Origin: Pseudomonadota bacterium
GTDB lineage: Bacteria > Pseudomonadota > Gammaproteobacteria > Acidithiobacillales > Acidithiobacillaceae
Assembly (NCBI GenBank): GCA_021840785.1
Contig: JAKBXD010000006.1
Location: forward strand, 1 to 25,022
DNA length: 25,022 bases
Direction: 5' to 3'
Below are positions 9,778 through 17,959 of this stretch, piece by piece (the first letter of the stretch is position 1; the number at the start of each line of letters is the position of its first letter). The position numbers and the translations under genes are program-made. Under the pieces are notes generated by a model. That model saw only the letters and a program-made list of their open reading frames with translations, had not been told where the DNA came from and did no database searches.

Positions 9778-11103
9778 TCAGGAAAACCAGTCGGATTCAG
9801 GTTGGTCAGGGTGCGGGATCACCTGCACCAGTGTGATGCGTGGGCCCTTTTTACGCAAGACTACCACGTCGAAATTGGCAAAAGCGACCCGCTCGCCCTC
9901 TTCCGGAACTCTTTCGAGTTGGCGCATGATCAGCCCACCGATGGTATCTGCGGTCTCCTCCTCGATGTCGATGTGGAGGCTGCGCTCCAGGGAATACAGC
10001 GAGAGACTGCCCGAGCCCACCCAACTGCCATCGAGGCGCCGTCGCCACTCCCGCCGCTGGTGGCGGAACTCGTCGGGGATAACTCCAAGCAGGCTTTCCA
10101 GTACATGATCCAAGGTGACAAAGCCGGTGATGGTGCCCAAATCATCCACCACCAACGCAAAATGCGGGTGGCCGGAACGAAAATGGCTGAGCAAGTCCAT
10201 GGCCGGTAACGCCTTGCCTACGGAAGGTAGCGGGCGCAGGAGTGTTTTCAGGTCACCCAGGTCCGGGCGCTTTGACAGGGCCGCAAAAGCATCCTTGACG
10301 TGGAGCAAGCCGATCACATGCTGGCGGTCCCCTTCGCACACCGGATAGCGAGTAAAGCGATGGCGCATCATCACTTGGCGGATCTCTTCCGGGCTGTCTT
10401 CCGACATCAGACAAACCATCTCGGCGGCGGGACGCATCAGGTCCCCAGCCGTCAGCTCCGTAAAATCGAGGGTGCGGTCGAGAATATCTCCGGTGCGCTG
10501 GCCGAGGGTGCCCTGCGCCTGACTGAGGGCCAGGATCATCGCCAGTTCGTCGCGGGAATGGGGTGCTTCGCCGGCATGCTGATCCACCCGCAGCGCAAAG
10601 AGGCGCAACACGATGCGGGTCGCGCCATTGAGTACCCAGATCGCCGGGTACATGAGCCAGTAAAAAGCGTAGAGAGGCGCACCGGTCCACAGGGACACTG
10701 CCTCCACCTTGCGGATGGCTAGCGACTTGGGTACCAGCTCGCCGATCACAATGACGATGAAGGAGATCAGGGCGAAGCCGACGGCAAAAGAAACTGATCG
10801 CAACGCCGTCGGATCACTCACCCCAGCAGCCCGGAAAAGAGGTTGGAGCAAACGCGCTACAGTGGGTTCGCCAACCCAACCGATACCCAACGACGCAATA
10901 GTAATACCGAGTTGTGTGGCAGAGAGATAAGCATCCAGCCGCCGATGCATCCGCATCAAAATGCGCCCGCGCAACCCATGCTCCTGGGCCAGGGTACGGG
11001 CATGGGTACTGCGTAATCGCACCAGCGCAAATTCTGCCGCAACAAAAAAACCATTCAGCAGAATCAGCAGGACTGCCAGCAGCAGCCCGTTGATCTCATG
11101 CAT
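9778..11103 (-). CDS. CNNM/HlyC-CorC family membrane protein with CBS pair
   Basis: Integral membrane protein of the widespread CNNM/CorC group, linked in other organisms to magnesium, cobalt or polyamine efflux and once annotated as hemolysins. In order, the 441 residues show a DUF21/CNNM transmembrane domain (about 1-190) with LNGFFVAAEFALVRLR, SATQLGITIASLGIGWVGEP and VIVIGELVPKSLAI, then two CBS motifs (about 215-335), of which LMRPAAEMVCLMSEDS starts the first, and a CorC/HlyC C-terminal domain (about 350-430) with DGSWVGSGSLSL and TIGGLIMRQLERVPEEGERVAF. Start ATG 11103 is preceded by GGGAG nine bases upstream, but that site is buried in a hairpin. The substrate cannot be told from sequence. 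Confidence 0.92.
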   Translation of the reverse strand: MHEINGLLLAVLLILLNGFFVAAEFALVRLRSTHARTLAQEHGLRGRILMRMHRRLDAYLSATQLGITIASLGIGWVGEPTVARLLQPLFRAAGVSDPTALRSVSFAVGFALISFIVIVIGELVPKSLAIRKVEAVSLWTGAPLYAFYWLMYPAIWVLNGATRIVLRLFALRVDQHAGEAPHSRDELAMILALSQAQGTLGQRTGDILDRTLDFTELTAGDLMRPAAEMVCLMSEDSPEEIRQVMMRHRFTRYPVCEGDRQHVIGLLHVKDAFAALSKRPDLGDLKTLLRPLPSVGKALPAMDLLSHFRSGHPHFALVVDDLGTITGFVTLDHVLESLLGVIPDEFRHQRREWRRRLDGSWVGSGSLSLYSLERSLHIDIEEETADTIGGLIMRQLERVPEEGERVAFANFDVVVLRKKGPRITLVQVIPHPDQPESDWFS

Positions 11104-11137
11104 GGGAGGGCACTCCCGCCCGCGCGTGGCGGGGGTG
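11104..11137 (-). promoter_or_regulatory. GC-rich hairpin masking the ribosome binding site of the CorC-like gene
   Basis: The arms 11111-11120 and 11128-11137 form a 10-pair stem with one weak pair and a 7-base loop. On the minus-strand RNA the 3' arm contains GGGAG, the only ribosome binding site of the gene starting at 11103. The bases just before the ATG (CTCCC) could pair with the same GGGAG instead. No T-run follows, so it does not look like a terminator. Confidence 0.4.
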
Positions 11138-11141
11138 TCGT

Positions 11142-11735
11142 TCAGTCATCACTGGTGATGAGTTGCTCCAACTCGGCAAAACTCTGTACCACATCGTTGG
11201 TCTGTATGGCCACCCCCAGTTGTCGCGCTATCTGACTGATGGAAAAAACACCGCGAATCTCTTCACCGCGGAGTGTTTCCTCACGCACCAGGGCATGCTG
11301 ACGCCCTGCCTTGCGCAGGGTGAGAACGATATCTCCCACGGTAGACCGCTCCACTTCAGCGAAGTCGAGTACATCAATCTGACCCCGAGGCACCATGATA
11401 TCTTGCACCTTGATGGAGTCCCGCACGACGTGGTTTTCAGCTGCCAGTTTGACGGGTTTTTCACCCATGAGATCACGGGCGGTGACCAAGCCGACCAGCA
11501 TACCGAAGTCATCCAGCACAAAAAGCATTCGGACACCCGCATGAATCATGCGTTGCAGGGCCTGATCGATGGTGCTTTCCGGCTTCGTCGCCACAGCGGG
11601 TACCCGACCGAGGTCGGTCATGCTTTTGATCGCCATGTCGCTGGGCGTCACTGTCAATGACATCCCGTCATCAAACATACAGATACGCGTGTCCGGCTTG
11701 AGTCCATGACGTTGTAATGCACGGAATCTTGTCAT
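11142..11735 (-). CDS. CBS-domain pair protein (soluble)
   Basis: A 197-residue soluble protein built from two CBS modules, which usually bind adenosine nucleotides and act as an energy or second-messenger sensor. An N-terminal ~40 residues of unknown role (with KPDTRICMFDDGMSLTVTPSD) precede CBS1 (about 45-95, with GVRMLFVLDDFGMLVGLVTARDLMG) and CBS2 (about 105-175, with VQDIMVPRGQIDVLDF, HALVREE and IRGVFSISQIARQLG), followed by a short helical tail. Start ATG 11735 has GGAG eight bases upstream. The frame continues 17 codons further but without support. It lies 63 bases after metZ and 38 before the CorC-like gene, which also carries CBS modules. A regulatory link is possible, but the partner is unknown. 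Confidence 0.85.
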   Translation of the reverse strand: MTRFRALQRHGLKPDTRICMFDDGMSLTVTPSDMAIKSMTDLGRVPAVATKPESTIDQALQRMIHAGVRMLFVLDDFGMLVGLVTARDLMGEKPVKLAAENHVVRDSIKVQDIMVPRGQIDVLDFAEVERSTVGDIVLTLRKAGRQHALVREETLRGEEIRGVFSISQIARQLGVAIQTNDVVQSFAELEQLITSDD

Positions 11736-11798
11736 TTCATTATCTCCGCAGTTGAAAAAGTGGCTGGGAAACTCGCCTCTGTCCAAGGAGAGCGCAAA

Positions 11799-13013
11799 TC
11801 AGCGGACCGCAATGGCGGCAAAGCCGCGCTCCAGATCATCGCGCAGGTCGTCAGCATGCTCCAGTCCGACACTGATCCGCAGCAGACCATCGCCAATCCC
11901 CGCCGCTGCCCGCGCCTCAGAACCGACCCGGCTGTGAGTCGTGCTGGCGGGGTGGGTAATGGTGGTCTTGGCATCGCCGAGATTGGCGGTCAAGGAGAGC
12001 AGGCGCAGGGCATCCGCAAAGGCCCAGGCCGCAGTCTGCCCACCATGCAGATCAAAGGACAGAATGGCACCAGGCAGGCGTTGCTGACGCGCCGCCAGGG
12101 CTTGCTGGGGATGGCCCTTAAGGCCTGGATAATAGACCCGTGCCACCTCCGGCCGTGCCTCCAACCATTCGGCAATCTGCTGGGCATTGGCGCAATGACG
12201 CTCCATACGCAACCCGAGAGTCTCCATACCTTTGAGCTGCACCCAGGCGTTGAAAGGGCTGAGACTTGGGCCTGCCGTGCGCACGAAATTGCGTGGCCCG
12301 CTGTTGAGCAGTTCGGTACTGCCGCAAACCGCCCCGCCCAGGGTCCTCCCCTGCCCGTCCAGATATTTGGTGGCAGAGTGAACGACCAGATCAGCGCCAA
12401 ACTTGAGAGGCTGCTGCAAGGCCGGGGTACAAAAACAGTTGTCCACCACCAGCCAGGCATCATGGGCATGGGCCAGATCCGCCAGTGCCTGTATATCGCC
12501 AATCTCGGCAAGCGGATTAGAAGGTGTTTCAAGGAAGAGCATCCGGGTATTGGGACGCAGTGCCGCATGCCACGCCGTCACATCCGCCAGCGACACAAAA
12601 CTGGTCTCCACCCCGAAGCGGCCGAGAATATTGCTGAGCAGTTGCGCCGTCGTACCAAAAATAGAGCGGGAGGCGACGATATGATCGCCCGCCTTGAGCA
12701 TCCCCATGAAGACCGTCAAGCAGGCGGCCATGCCAGAGGCCGTGGCGACACAAGCTTCCGCACCCTCCAGCGCGGCAAGCCGCTCTTCAAAAGTACGTAC
12801 GGTGGGATTGGTGAAGCGCGCATAAATATTCCCCGGAGCCCGTCCGGCAAAGCGCTCCGCGGCCTCTTCTGCCGAGTCGAAAACGAAACTGGAAGTCGGA
12901 AAGATGGCTTCGCTGTGCTCCTGCTCCTGAGTGCGGTGAATACCGGCGCGAATGGCGAGGGTCTCCGGGCGGAGATGCGCCGCCCAGTCCGGGTTGGAAT
13001 CCTGAGAGTTCAT
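11799..13013 (-). CDS. metZ: O-succinylhomoserine sulfhydrylase
   Basis: PLP enzyme that makes homocysteine directly from O-succinylhomoserine and sulfide, the direct-sulfhydrylation route to methionine. The 404 residues belong to the Cys/Met-metabolism PLP family. They show YARFTNPTVRTFEERLAALE, ATASGMAA (phosphate cup), DNCFCTPALQ, and the Schiff-base Lys216 in VVHSATKYLDGQGR, followed by TRVGSEAR-like substrate residues HSRVGSEARAAAG and RISVGLEHADDL. The N-terminus WAAHLRPETLAIRAGIHRTQ resembles MetZ more than MetB or MetC, though MetY-type specificity cannot be excluded. ATG 13013 overlaps the purF stop as ATGA. The purF-metZ neighbourhood is typical of Pseudomonas-like gammaproteobacteria. 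Confidence 0.92.
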   Translation of the reverse strand: MNSQDSNPDWAAHLRPETLAIRAGIHRTQEQEHSEAIFPTSSFVFDSAEEAAERFAGRAPGNIYARFTNPTVRTFEERLAALEGAEACVATASGMAACLTVFMGMLKAGDHIVASRSIFGTTAQLLSNILGRFGVETSFVSLADVTAWHAALRPNTRMLFLETPSNPLAEIGDIQALADLAHAHDAWLVVDNCFCTPALQQPLKFGADLVVHSATKYLDGQGRTLGGAVCGSTELLNSGPRNFVRTAGPSLSPFNAWVQLKGMETLGLRMERHCANAQQIAEWLEARPEVARVYYPGLKGHPQQALAARQQRLPGAILSFDLHGGQTAAWAFADALRLLSLTANLGDAKTTITHPASTTHSRVGSEARAAAGIGDGLLRISVGLEHADDLRDDLERGFAAIAVR

Positions 13014-14455
13014 CGCAACTCCTCGATCAGATGCAACTGACGCGAGCCATGTCCTTCCGGCGTCGGCAATGGATAATCGTCACTAAAACAGGCGTCACAG
13101 AAACCCTGCCCACACCCGCCCACGGCTTCATAAAGCGCCTCCAGACTAATGTAGCCCAGGCTGTCGGCACCAATGATTTTACGCACCTCTTCAATAGTGT
13201 GCTGGGCCGCGATGAGCTGGGAGCGATCCGGGGTATCGATGCCATAATAGCAGGGTCCGGTCGTGGGTGGCGCACTGACCACGAAATGCACCTCACGCGC
13301 GCCGGCAGCCCGCACCAGACTGACAATTTTAGCGCTGGTCGTGCCCCTGACGATGGAATCATCCACCAGGACCACCCGCTTACCACGCAGGATGTTGGGC
13401 TGGGCATTGAGCTTGACCTTCACTCCGAAATCACGACCGCGCTGTGCCGGTTGAATGAAGGTGCGGCCCACATAGTGATTGCGGATCAGACCCAGCTCGA
13501 AGGGCAGACCGGAGGCCTCGGCATAGCCCATGGCCGCCGCAACGCCGGAATCAGGAACGGGCACCACCAGGTCCGCCTCCCGCGGGTGCAGGCGTGCCAG
13601 CGCCTGACCAATGCGTTTGCGCGCTGAATACACATGAACACCGTCCAGGACGCTATCCGGACGGGCGAAATAGATATATTCAAAGACGCACATGCGCCGA
13701 CCGACGGGCGCAAAAGGCTTGCGGCTCTCGATGCCTTCTTTGGAAATGACGATCAACTCTCCCGGCTCAATGTCGCGGACGAACTCCGCCCCCATCAGGT
13801 CGAGGGCGCAGGTCTCGGAGGCCAGCACAAAGCCCCCGGAATCAATCAGACGCCCCAGCACCAACGGACGAAAGCCCATGGGATCACGCACCCCGATCAG
13901 TCGGCTCTCCGTCAGGCAAACCAGCGAGTAGGCACCGGAAACCTGCTGCAGCGCCGCCGCGAGCCGGGTCCCCGTATCGTCGCCCGGTACCCGCGCCAGC
14001 AGATGGACGACGACCTCGGTGTCCATATCCGTGTGGAATATGGCCCCTTCCCGCTCCAAACGAGTGCGGAGTTCAGCCGCATTGACCAGGTTACCGTTAT
14101 GACCGACGGCAAAGGCGCCATGACGATAATTGATGAATACCGGCTGGGTATTCCGTAGTACCGACCCCCCCGCGGTGGAGTAGCGCACATGACCGATCGC
14201 CTGATCACCGGGCAGCTTGCCAATCTGCTCCAACCCGAAGACATCGGCTACCCGCCCCATACCGCGCTGCACATAAAGCTTGCCCTGATCGCCAGAAACG
14301 ATACCCGCCGACTCCTGCCCCCGGTGCTGCAGAGCATAGAGGCCGAGATAAGTCAGATTGGCAGCTTCCGGATGACCGAATACGCCAATGACCCCGCATT
14401 CATCATGAAAATGGTCATCATCTACGGCATGCTGCACCACATTGTCATTTTGCAA
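13010..14455 (-). CDS. purF: Amidophosphoribosyltransferase PurF (Fe-S, propeptide type)
   Basis: First enzyme of purine synthesis, converting PRPP and glutamine to phosphoribosylamine. The N-terminal Ntn glutaminase domain has the nucleophile Cys20 in HDECGVIGVFG, with LQHRGQESAGI and GHVRYSTAG. The PRTase domain carries the PRPP loop VVLVDDSIVRGTTS (361-374). Because Cys20 is internal, about 19 residues must be removed to expose it. Cys256, Cys402, Cys453 and Cys456 (MCVFEY, PCYYG, FCDACF) match the four ligands of the [4Fe-4S] cluster known in Bacillus subtilis PurF. Start is uncertain: TTG 14455 overlaps cvpA by 11 bases, and GTGs at 14440 and 14437 are alternatives. No in-frame ATG precedes Cys20. 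The length of 481 fits the family. Confidence 0.95.
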   Translation of the reverse strand: MQNDNVVQHAVDDDHFHDECGVIGVFGHPEAANLTYLGLYALQHRGQESAGIVSGDQGKLYVQRGMGRVADVFGLEQIGKLPGDQAIGHVRYSTAGGSVLRNTQPVFINYRHGAFAVGHNGNLVNAAELRTRLEREGAIFHTDMDTEVVVHLLARVPGDDTGTRLAAALQQVSGAYSLVCLTESRLIGVRDPMGFRPLVLGRLIDSGGFVLASETCALDLMGAEFVRDIEPGELIVISKEGIESRKPFAPVGRRMCVFEYIYFARPDSVLDGVHVYSARKRIGQALARLHPREADLVVPVPDSGVAAAMGYAEASGLPFELGLIRNHYVGRTFIQPAQRGRDFGVKVKLNAQPNILRGKRVVLVDDSIVRGTTSAKIVSLVRAAGAREVHFVVSAPPTTGPCYYGIDTPDRSQLIAAQHTIEEVRKIIGADSLGYISLEALYEAVGGCGQGFCDACFSDDYPLPTPEGHGSRQLHLIEELR

Positions 14456-14942
14456 TTTTTTGCGACTCCAGATAAGACACGGCAGGTGCCGTCAACGATT
14501 GCGACCAGTGTTTCACCGGCTCCTGTGCCAACCAGGAACTCTCCCACCAAGGAGACTGGGACAAGGCCGAGGATTGCACCAAGGTGACCACAATGGCAAT
14601 CAACACCAGCCCCCGCAAGAAACCGAAGAAAGTCCCCAAAAAGCGGTCCGTCGCCCCGAAACCAATGCCATATAATAGCTTACGGACCAAGAAAGCGCAC
14701 AGAGTACCAATGATCAGGCACGCAAAAAAGAGGATAAAAGAAGCTAGCGGCACCCTCCAGCCTGCGGGGATCTGCGACGACAACCTGGGCGCCAGCCAAC
14801 TTCCGCCCCAATTCCACGCCACATAAAATCCGCCAACCCATGCTACCAGTGAAAAAAACTCGCGCACCATTCCGCGAAAAAGCCCCCAGATGGCGGAAAG
14901 CACCACCAGGCCTACGGTAGCGGCATCTACCCAGAACATCAT
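14445..14942 (-). CDS. cvpA: CvpA family inner-membrane protein
   Basis: Small membrane protein encoded next to purF in many proteobacteria, named for colicin V production in E. coli. Newer work ties it to envelope stress resistance, but its molecular role is unclear. The 165 residues have four predicted helices: about 5-22, 28-46, 65-87 and 105-125. Family motifs are VDAATVGLVVLSAIWGLFRGMVREFFSLVAW and DRFLGTFFGFLRGLVLIAIVV. The start ATGATG (14942-14937) overlaps the folC stop. Its own stop overlaps the predicted purF start. In many relatives a dedD (SPOR-domain) gene separates folC from cvpA. Here it is absent. Confidence 0.93.
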   Translation of the reverse strand: MMFWVDAATVGLVVLSAIWGLFRGMVREFFSLVAWVGGFYVAWNWGGSWLAPRLSSQIPAGWRVPLASFILFFACLIIGTLCAFLVRKLLYGIGFGATDRFLGTFFGFLRGLVLIAIVVTLVQSSALSQSPWWESSWLAQEPVKHWSQSLTAPAVSYLESQKIAK

Positions 14943-16231
14943 GCCGGGTCACTCTGCAGCCACGCCATAGGCAACTGCTTGACGAGGTGAAAAGAACCAA
15001 AGCAGAGCAGAATATCGCCGCCCGCCAGAGTCGTTCTTGCCGCCACCAATGCCTGTTCCATGCCCGCACCTGCGGATAATACTGTTGTCGCATTCATCCC
15101 CTCAAGCACAGCGCCGAGTTGCGTCGCCGCAGCCGCCCGCGGGGTACCGGTAATCTCCAGCACATACCAAGCATCCACCCAGTGCAGCAGGGGCGCAAGC
15201 GTCCCAGCCATATCTTTGTCAGCAAGCATGCCGACAATGGCGTGACAACGCGCGGCACCCTTTCGCGCTGCCAGCAATGCCGCTAGCTGCCGCCCCGCCT
15301 GGGGGTTATGGGCGACATCCACCAGCAAATCAGGACCGTCCTTCCCCCAGGGACGACGCCATTGGCAGCGTCCCGGCAACTCCGGCGCCCGCGTCCATGC
15401 GGAGATGGCCGAAGCGGGCACCGGCAGCTTTGCCTCCAACAAAGACAGTGCCGCTACCGCCAATGCCAGATTGGCCCATTGTGACGGTGCCGCCCACAAG
15501 GGTGCGGGCACCTGTTTTTCTTGCCCGAATCCCGACCATTTCCCGCGCAGAGGATCAATATGGAAATCCCGCCCCAACTGCTGCAGGGGCACGTCAGCGC
15601 GTACCGCCGCTGCCAATACCGAAACGCAGGGGTCTTCCGCATCCCCATAGAGGGCCGGCACCTTACGACGGAAGATACCGGCCTTTTCCCGACCGATGGA
15701 TGCGCGATCGGGCCCCAGCCAGTCCTGATGATCCAGGTCCACGGTGGTTACGATACTACAATCAGGGGTAAAGGCATTGACCGCATCCAGACGCCCCCCC
15801 AAACCGACCTCCAGAATTGCCACATCGACCCCGGTGGCCAACATCATCCGCACCGCGGCGAGGGTCGCAATCTCAAAATAGGTGAGCGGAATCTGGCGTG
15901 CTGTGTCGGCTATTTCTGCAAGTAGTCGGTGCCAGAGGGACTCAGATGCAGGCCGGCCATCCAGCCGCAAACGTTCAGTAAATTGCCAAAGGTGCGGGCT
16001 GGTATAAGCACCAACGCGATAGCCCGCCTGACGATAGAAGACCTCCAGATAAGCTACCGTGGAGCCCTTGCCATTGGTGCCCCCCACCAAAATCACCGGC
16101 ATGGGCAAACGCACGGGAATATTCAGCGCCGCTAAAGCGGCCAGCATCCGCTCCAGACCCATGACAATTTGCTCGGGTGGCCCGGCGAGCTCAGCGACCC
16201 GATCACTGAGGGTATCTGGCAAAGACACCAC
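14939..16231 (-). CDS. folC: Bifunctional folylpolyglutamate / dihydrofolate synthase
   Basis: Adds glutamate to dihydropteroate and lengthens the polyglutamate tail of folates, using ATP in the cytoplasm. The 430 residues show the Mur-ligase-type P-loop VGGTNGKGST (49-58), YTSPHLWQFTERLRLDG, TYFEIATLAA, LEVGLGGRLDAVN (metal/ATP site), DHQDWLGPDRASIGREKAGI with the carbamylation-type Lys region, and DVAHNPQAG in the C-terminal domain. Start is a GTG at 16231; an in-frame TAG two codons upstream rules out extension. It lies 28 bases after accD, and its stop overlaps the cvpA start. The accD-folC order is conserved in gammaproteobacteria. Confidence 0.95.
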   Translation of the reverse strand: MVSLPDTLSDRVAELAGPPEQIVMGLERMLAALAALNIPVRLPMPVILVGGTNGKGSTVAYLEVFYRQAGYRVGAYTSPHLWQFTERLRLDGRPASESLWHRLLAEIADTARQIPLTYFEIATLAAVRMMLATGVDVAILEVGLGGRLDAVNAFTPDCSIVTTVDLDHQDWLGPDRASIGREKAGIFRRKVPALYGDAEDPCVSVLAAAVRADVPLQQLGRDFHIDPLRGKWSGFGQEKQVPAPLWAAPSQWANLALAVAALSLLEAKLPVPASAISAWTRAPELPGRCQWRRPWGKDGPDLLVDVAHNPQAGRQLAALLAARKGAARCHAIVGMLADKDMAGTLAPLLHWVDAWYVLEITGTPRAAAATQLGAVLEGMNATTVLSAGAGMEQALVAARTTLAGGDILLCFGSFHLVKQLPMAWLQSDPA

Positions 16232-16259
16232 CGGCTACATCCGCCCCCGTATCCGGCGC

Positions 16260-17144
16260 TTAATACGCGCTCTCGGCATGAGTCAGCATCCTCAGCATCT
16301 CGCTCACCACCGTGCGCATCTGGCGACGATCGACAATCTGGTCAATGGCGCCGTGCTCGAGCAAATACTCCGAGCGCTGAAAACCCTCCGGCAGTTTTTC
16401 ACGGATGGTCTGCTCGATCACCCGCGGTCCGGCGAAGCCGATCAGGGCCTTGGGTTCCGCAATCAGGATATCCCCCAAAGTGGCCAGACTGGCAGAAACA
16501 CCGCCCATAGTCGGGTCGGTGAGCACCGAGATGAAAGGAATCCCCGCCTTGGCCAGTCGCTCCACGGCGGCTGAAGTCTTGGCCATCTGCATCAGGGAAA
16601 AAAGTCCTTCCTGCATCCGTGCCCCACCGCTGGCACTGAAGCAGACCAGTGGACAACGTTCCGTCAGCGCCGTCTCCGCCGCCTTGGCAAAGCGGGCGCC
16701 CACCACCGAGCCCATACTCCCGCCCATAAACTCAAAGGCAAAGGCGGCGACCACCACCGGGCGCCCATTGAGGAGGCCGCGCATCACCACCAGGGCATCT
16801 TTCTCTCCGGACTTGGCTTGGGCTTCCTGCAGTCGATCCTTATAGCGCTTCTGGTCCTTGAAGCGCAGGGGGTCCACCGGGATGTATTCCTTCGCGATCT
16901 CCAGGCGGGGCTCCGCATCGAGGAAAAAATCCAGACGCTGCCGGGCACTGATCCGCTGATGGTGTCCGCAGTGGGGGCAGACGAAAAGGTTCTCCTCCAA
17001 CTCCGTGCGGTAGAGCACCACCTGACAGGTGGGGCACTTGGACCACAAGCCCTCGGGTACGGTACGCTTATTTTCGGTTGCGCTGGGGGTCGCTATGGGC
17101 GCCTTTTTTATTTTGGGCGGCAGCACCCGATCGAACCAACTCAT
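16260..17144 (-). CDS. accD: Acetyl-CoA carboxylase carboxyltransferase subunit beta
   Basis: Forms the carboxyltransferase with AccA, moving carboxyl from carboxybiotin to acetyl-CoA to give malonyl-CoA for fatty acid synthesis. The 294 residues start [14 protein letters not shown]. They have the four-cysteine zinc ribbon C37-x2-C40 and C56-x2-C59 (CPTC, CPHC), then the crotonase-like core with [38 protein letters not shown] and [16 protein letters not shown] 17144 is preceded by AGGAG and overlaps the trpA stop as ATGA. An upstream in-frame extension inside trpA has no family similarity. The trpA-accD-folC linkage is standard in gammaproteobacteria. Confidence 0.97.
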   Translation of the reverse strand: MSWFDRVLPPKIKKAPIATPSATENKRTVPEGLWSKCPTCQVVLYRTELEENLFVCPHCGHHQRISARQRLDFFLDAEPRLEIAKEYIPVDPLRFKDQKRYKDRLQEAQAKSGEKDALVVMRGLLNGRPVVVAAFAFEFMGGSMGSVVGARFAKAAETALTERCPLVCFSASGGARMQEGLFSLMQMAKTSAAVERLAKAGIPFISVLTDPTMGGVSASLATLGDILIAEPKALIGFAGPRVIEQTIREKLPEGFQRSEYLLEHGAIDQIVDRRQMRTVVSEMLRMLTHAESAY

Positions 17145-17959
17145 ACACCTCTCCTTTCCGTTGTTCGCACGGCCTGGGCCAGCGGCTCGATAAAGCGGGT
17201 GGCCGCCGCAATGGCTTCCTGATCCGTCATGCACTCCGCCAGTTGGTCAACCAGCGCACTGCCGACAACCACCGCGTCAGCGCCGACCGCCACCCGCGCC
17301 ACCGTCGCCGCATCGCGAATGCCAAAACCGATGGCGACGGGCAGACCCAGTTGTCGGCGCAGATCCTGTACCCGTTGCAAGACTTCCGTCCAGTCCGCCT
17401 GGGCCGCGCCGGTAATGCCACGCAGGGAGACATAATACACAAAACCGCTGCCCATACTGCGGACGGTCGCCACGCGTTCCGGGCCACTGGTCGGCGCCAG
17501 CAGGAAAATGGGATCAACACCCTGCTGCCGGAGGACGGCGGCTTCGCCGCGTCCCTCTTCCGGGGTCAGATCGACCAGGATGACCCCATCCACCCCCGCC
17601 GTCGCGGCGGCCTCGGCGAACAGGGTTACACCCATGGCTTCCACCGGATTCAAATACCCCATAAGGATGATGGGCGTGTGGCTGTTGGTCATGCGAAACT
17701 CGCGCACCCACTCCAGGACCATGCGCAGTTTCACCCCCCGCGCCAGCGCCCGCTCACTGGCGCGCTGGATGCTGGGACCATCGGCCATGGGGTCGGAAAA
17801 GGGCATCCCCAGTTCGATGGCATCGGCTCCGACAGCGACCAGCGCGTGCATCAGGGGCACGGTCGCGGTCAGCGAGGGGTCACCCGCCGTCATAAAAGGA
17901 ATGAGAGCGGCACGACCCGCATCCTGGAGTTGGACAAACAACCCGGCCAGACGACTCAT
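17141..17959 (-). CDS. trpA: Tryptophan synthase alpha chain
   Basis: Cleaves indole-3-glycerol phosphate to indole, which is channelled to TrpB. The 272-residue TIM barrel has the catalytic pair Glu49 and Asp60 in [16 protein letters not shown], then [59 protein letters not shown] with its mobile loop, and the phosphate-binding [11 protein letters not shown] and [15 protein letters not shown] 17959 overlaps the trpB stop as ATGA, favouring equal synthesis of the two subunits. Its own stop overlaps the accD start. Confidence 0.97.
   Translation of the reverse strand: MSRLAGLFVQLQDAGRAALIPFMTAGDPSLTATVPLMHALVAVGADAIELGMPFSDPMADGPSIQRASERALARGVKLRMVLEWVREFRMTNSHTPIILMGYLNPVEAMGVTLFAEAAATAGVDGVILVDLTPEEGRGEAAVLRQQGVDPIFLLAPTSGPERVATVRSMGSGFVYYVSLRGITGAAQADWTEVLQRVQDLRRQLGLPVAIGFGIRDAATVARVAVGADAVVVGSALVDQLAECMTDQEAIAAATRFIEPLAQAVRTTERRGV

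Noticed and set aside
11111..11137. Intrinsic terminator after the soluble CBS gene
   Set aside because: The stem is strong, but no T-run follows in the transcribed direction and the next gene starts seven bases later.
11760..13040. Plus-strand open frame of 426 codons over metZ
   Set aside because: Opposite-strand shadow of metZ with no recognisable domain.
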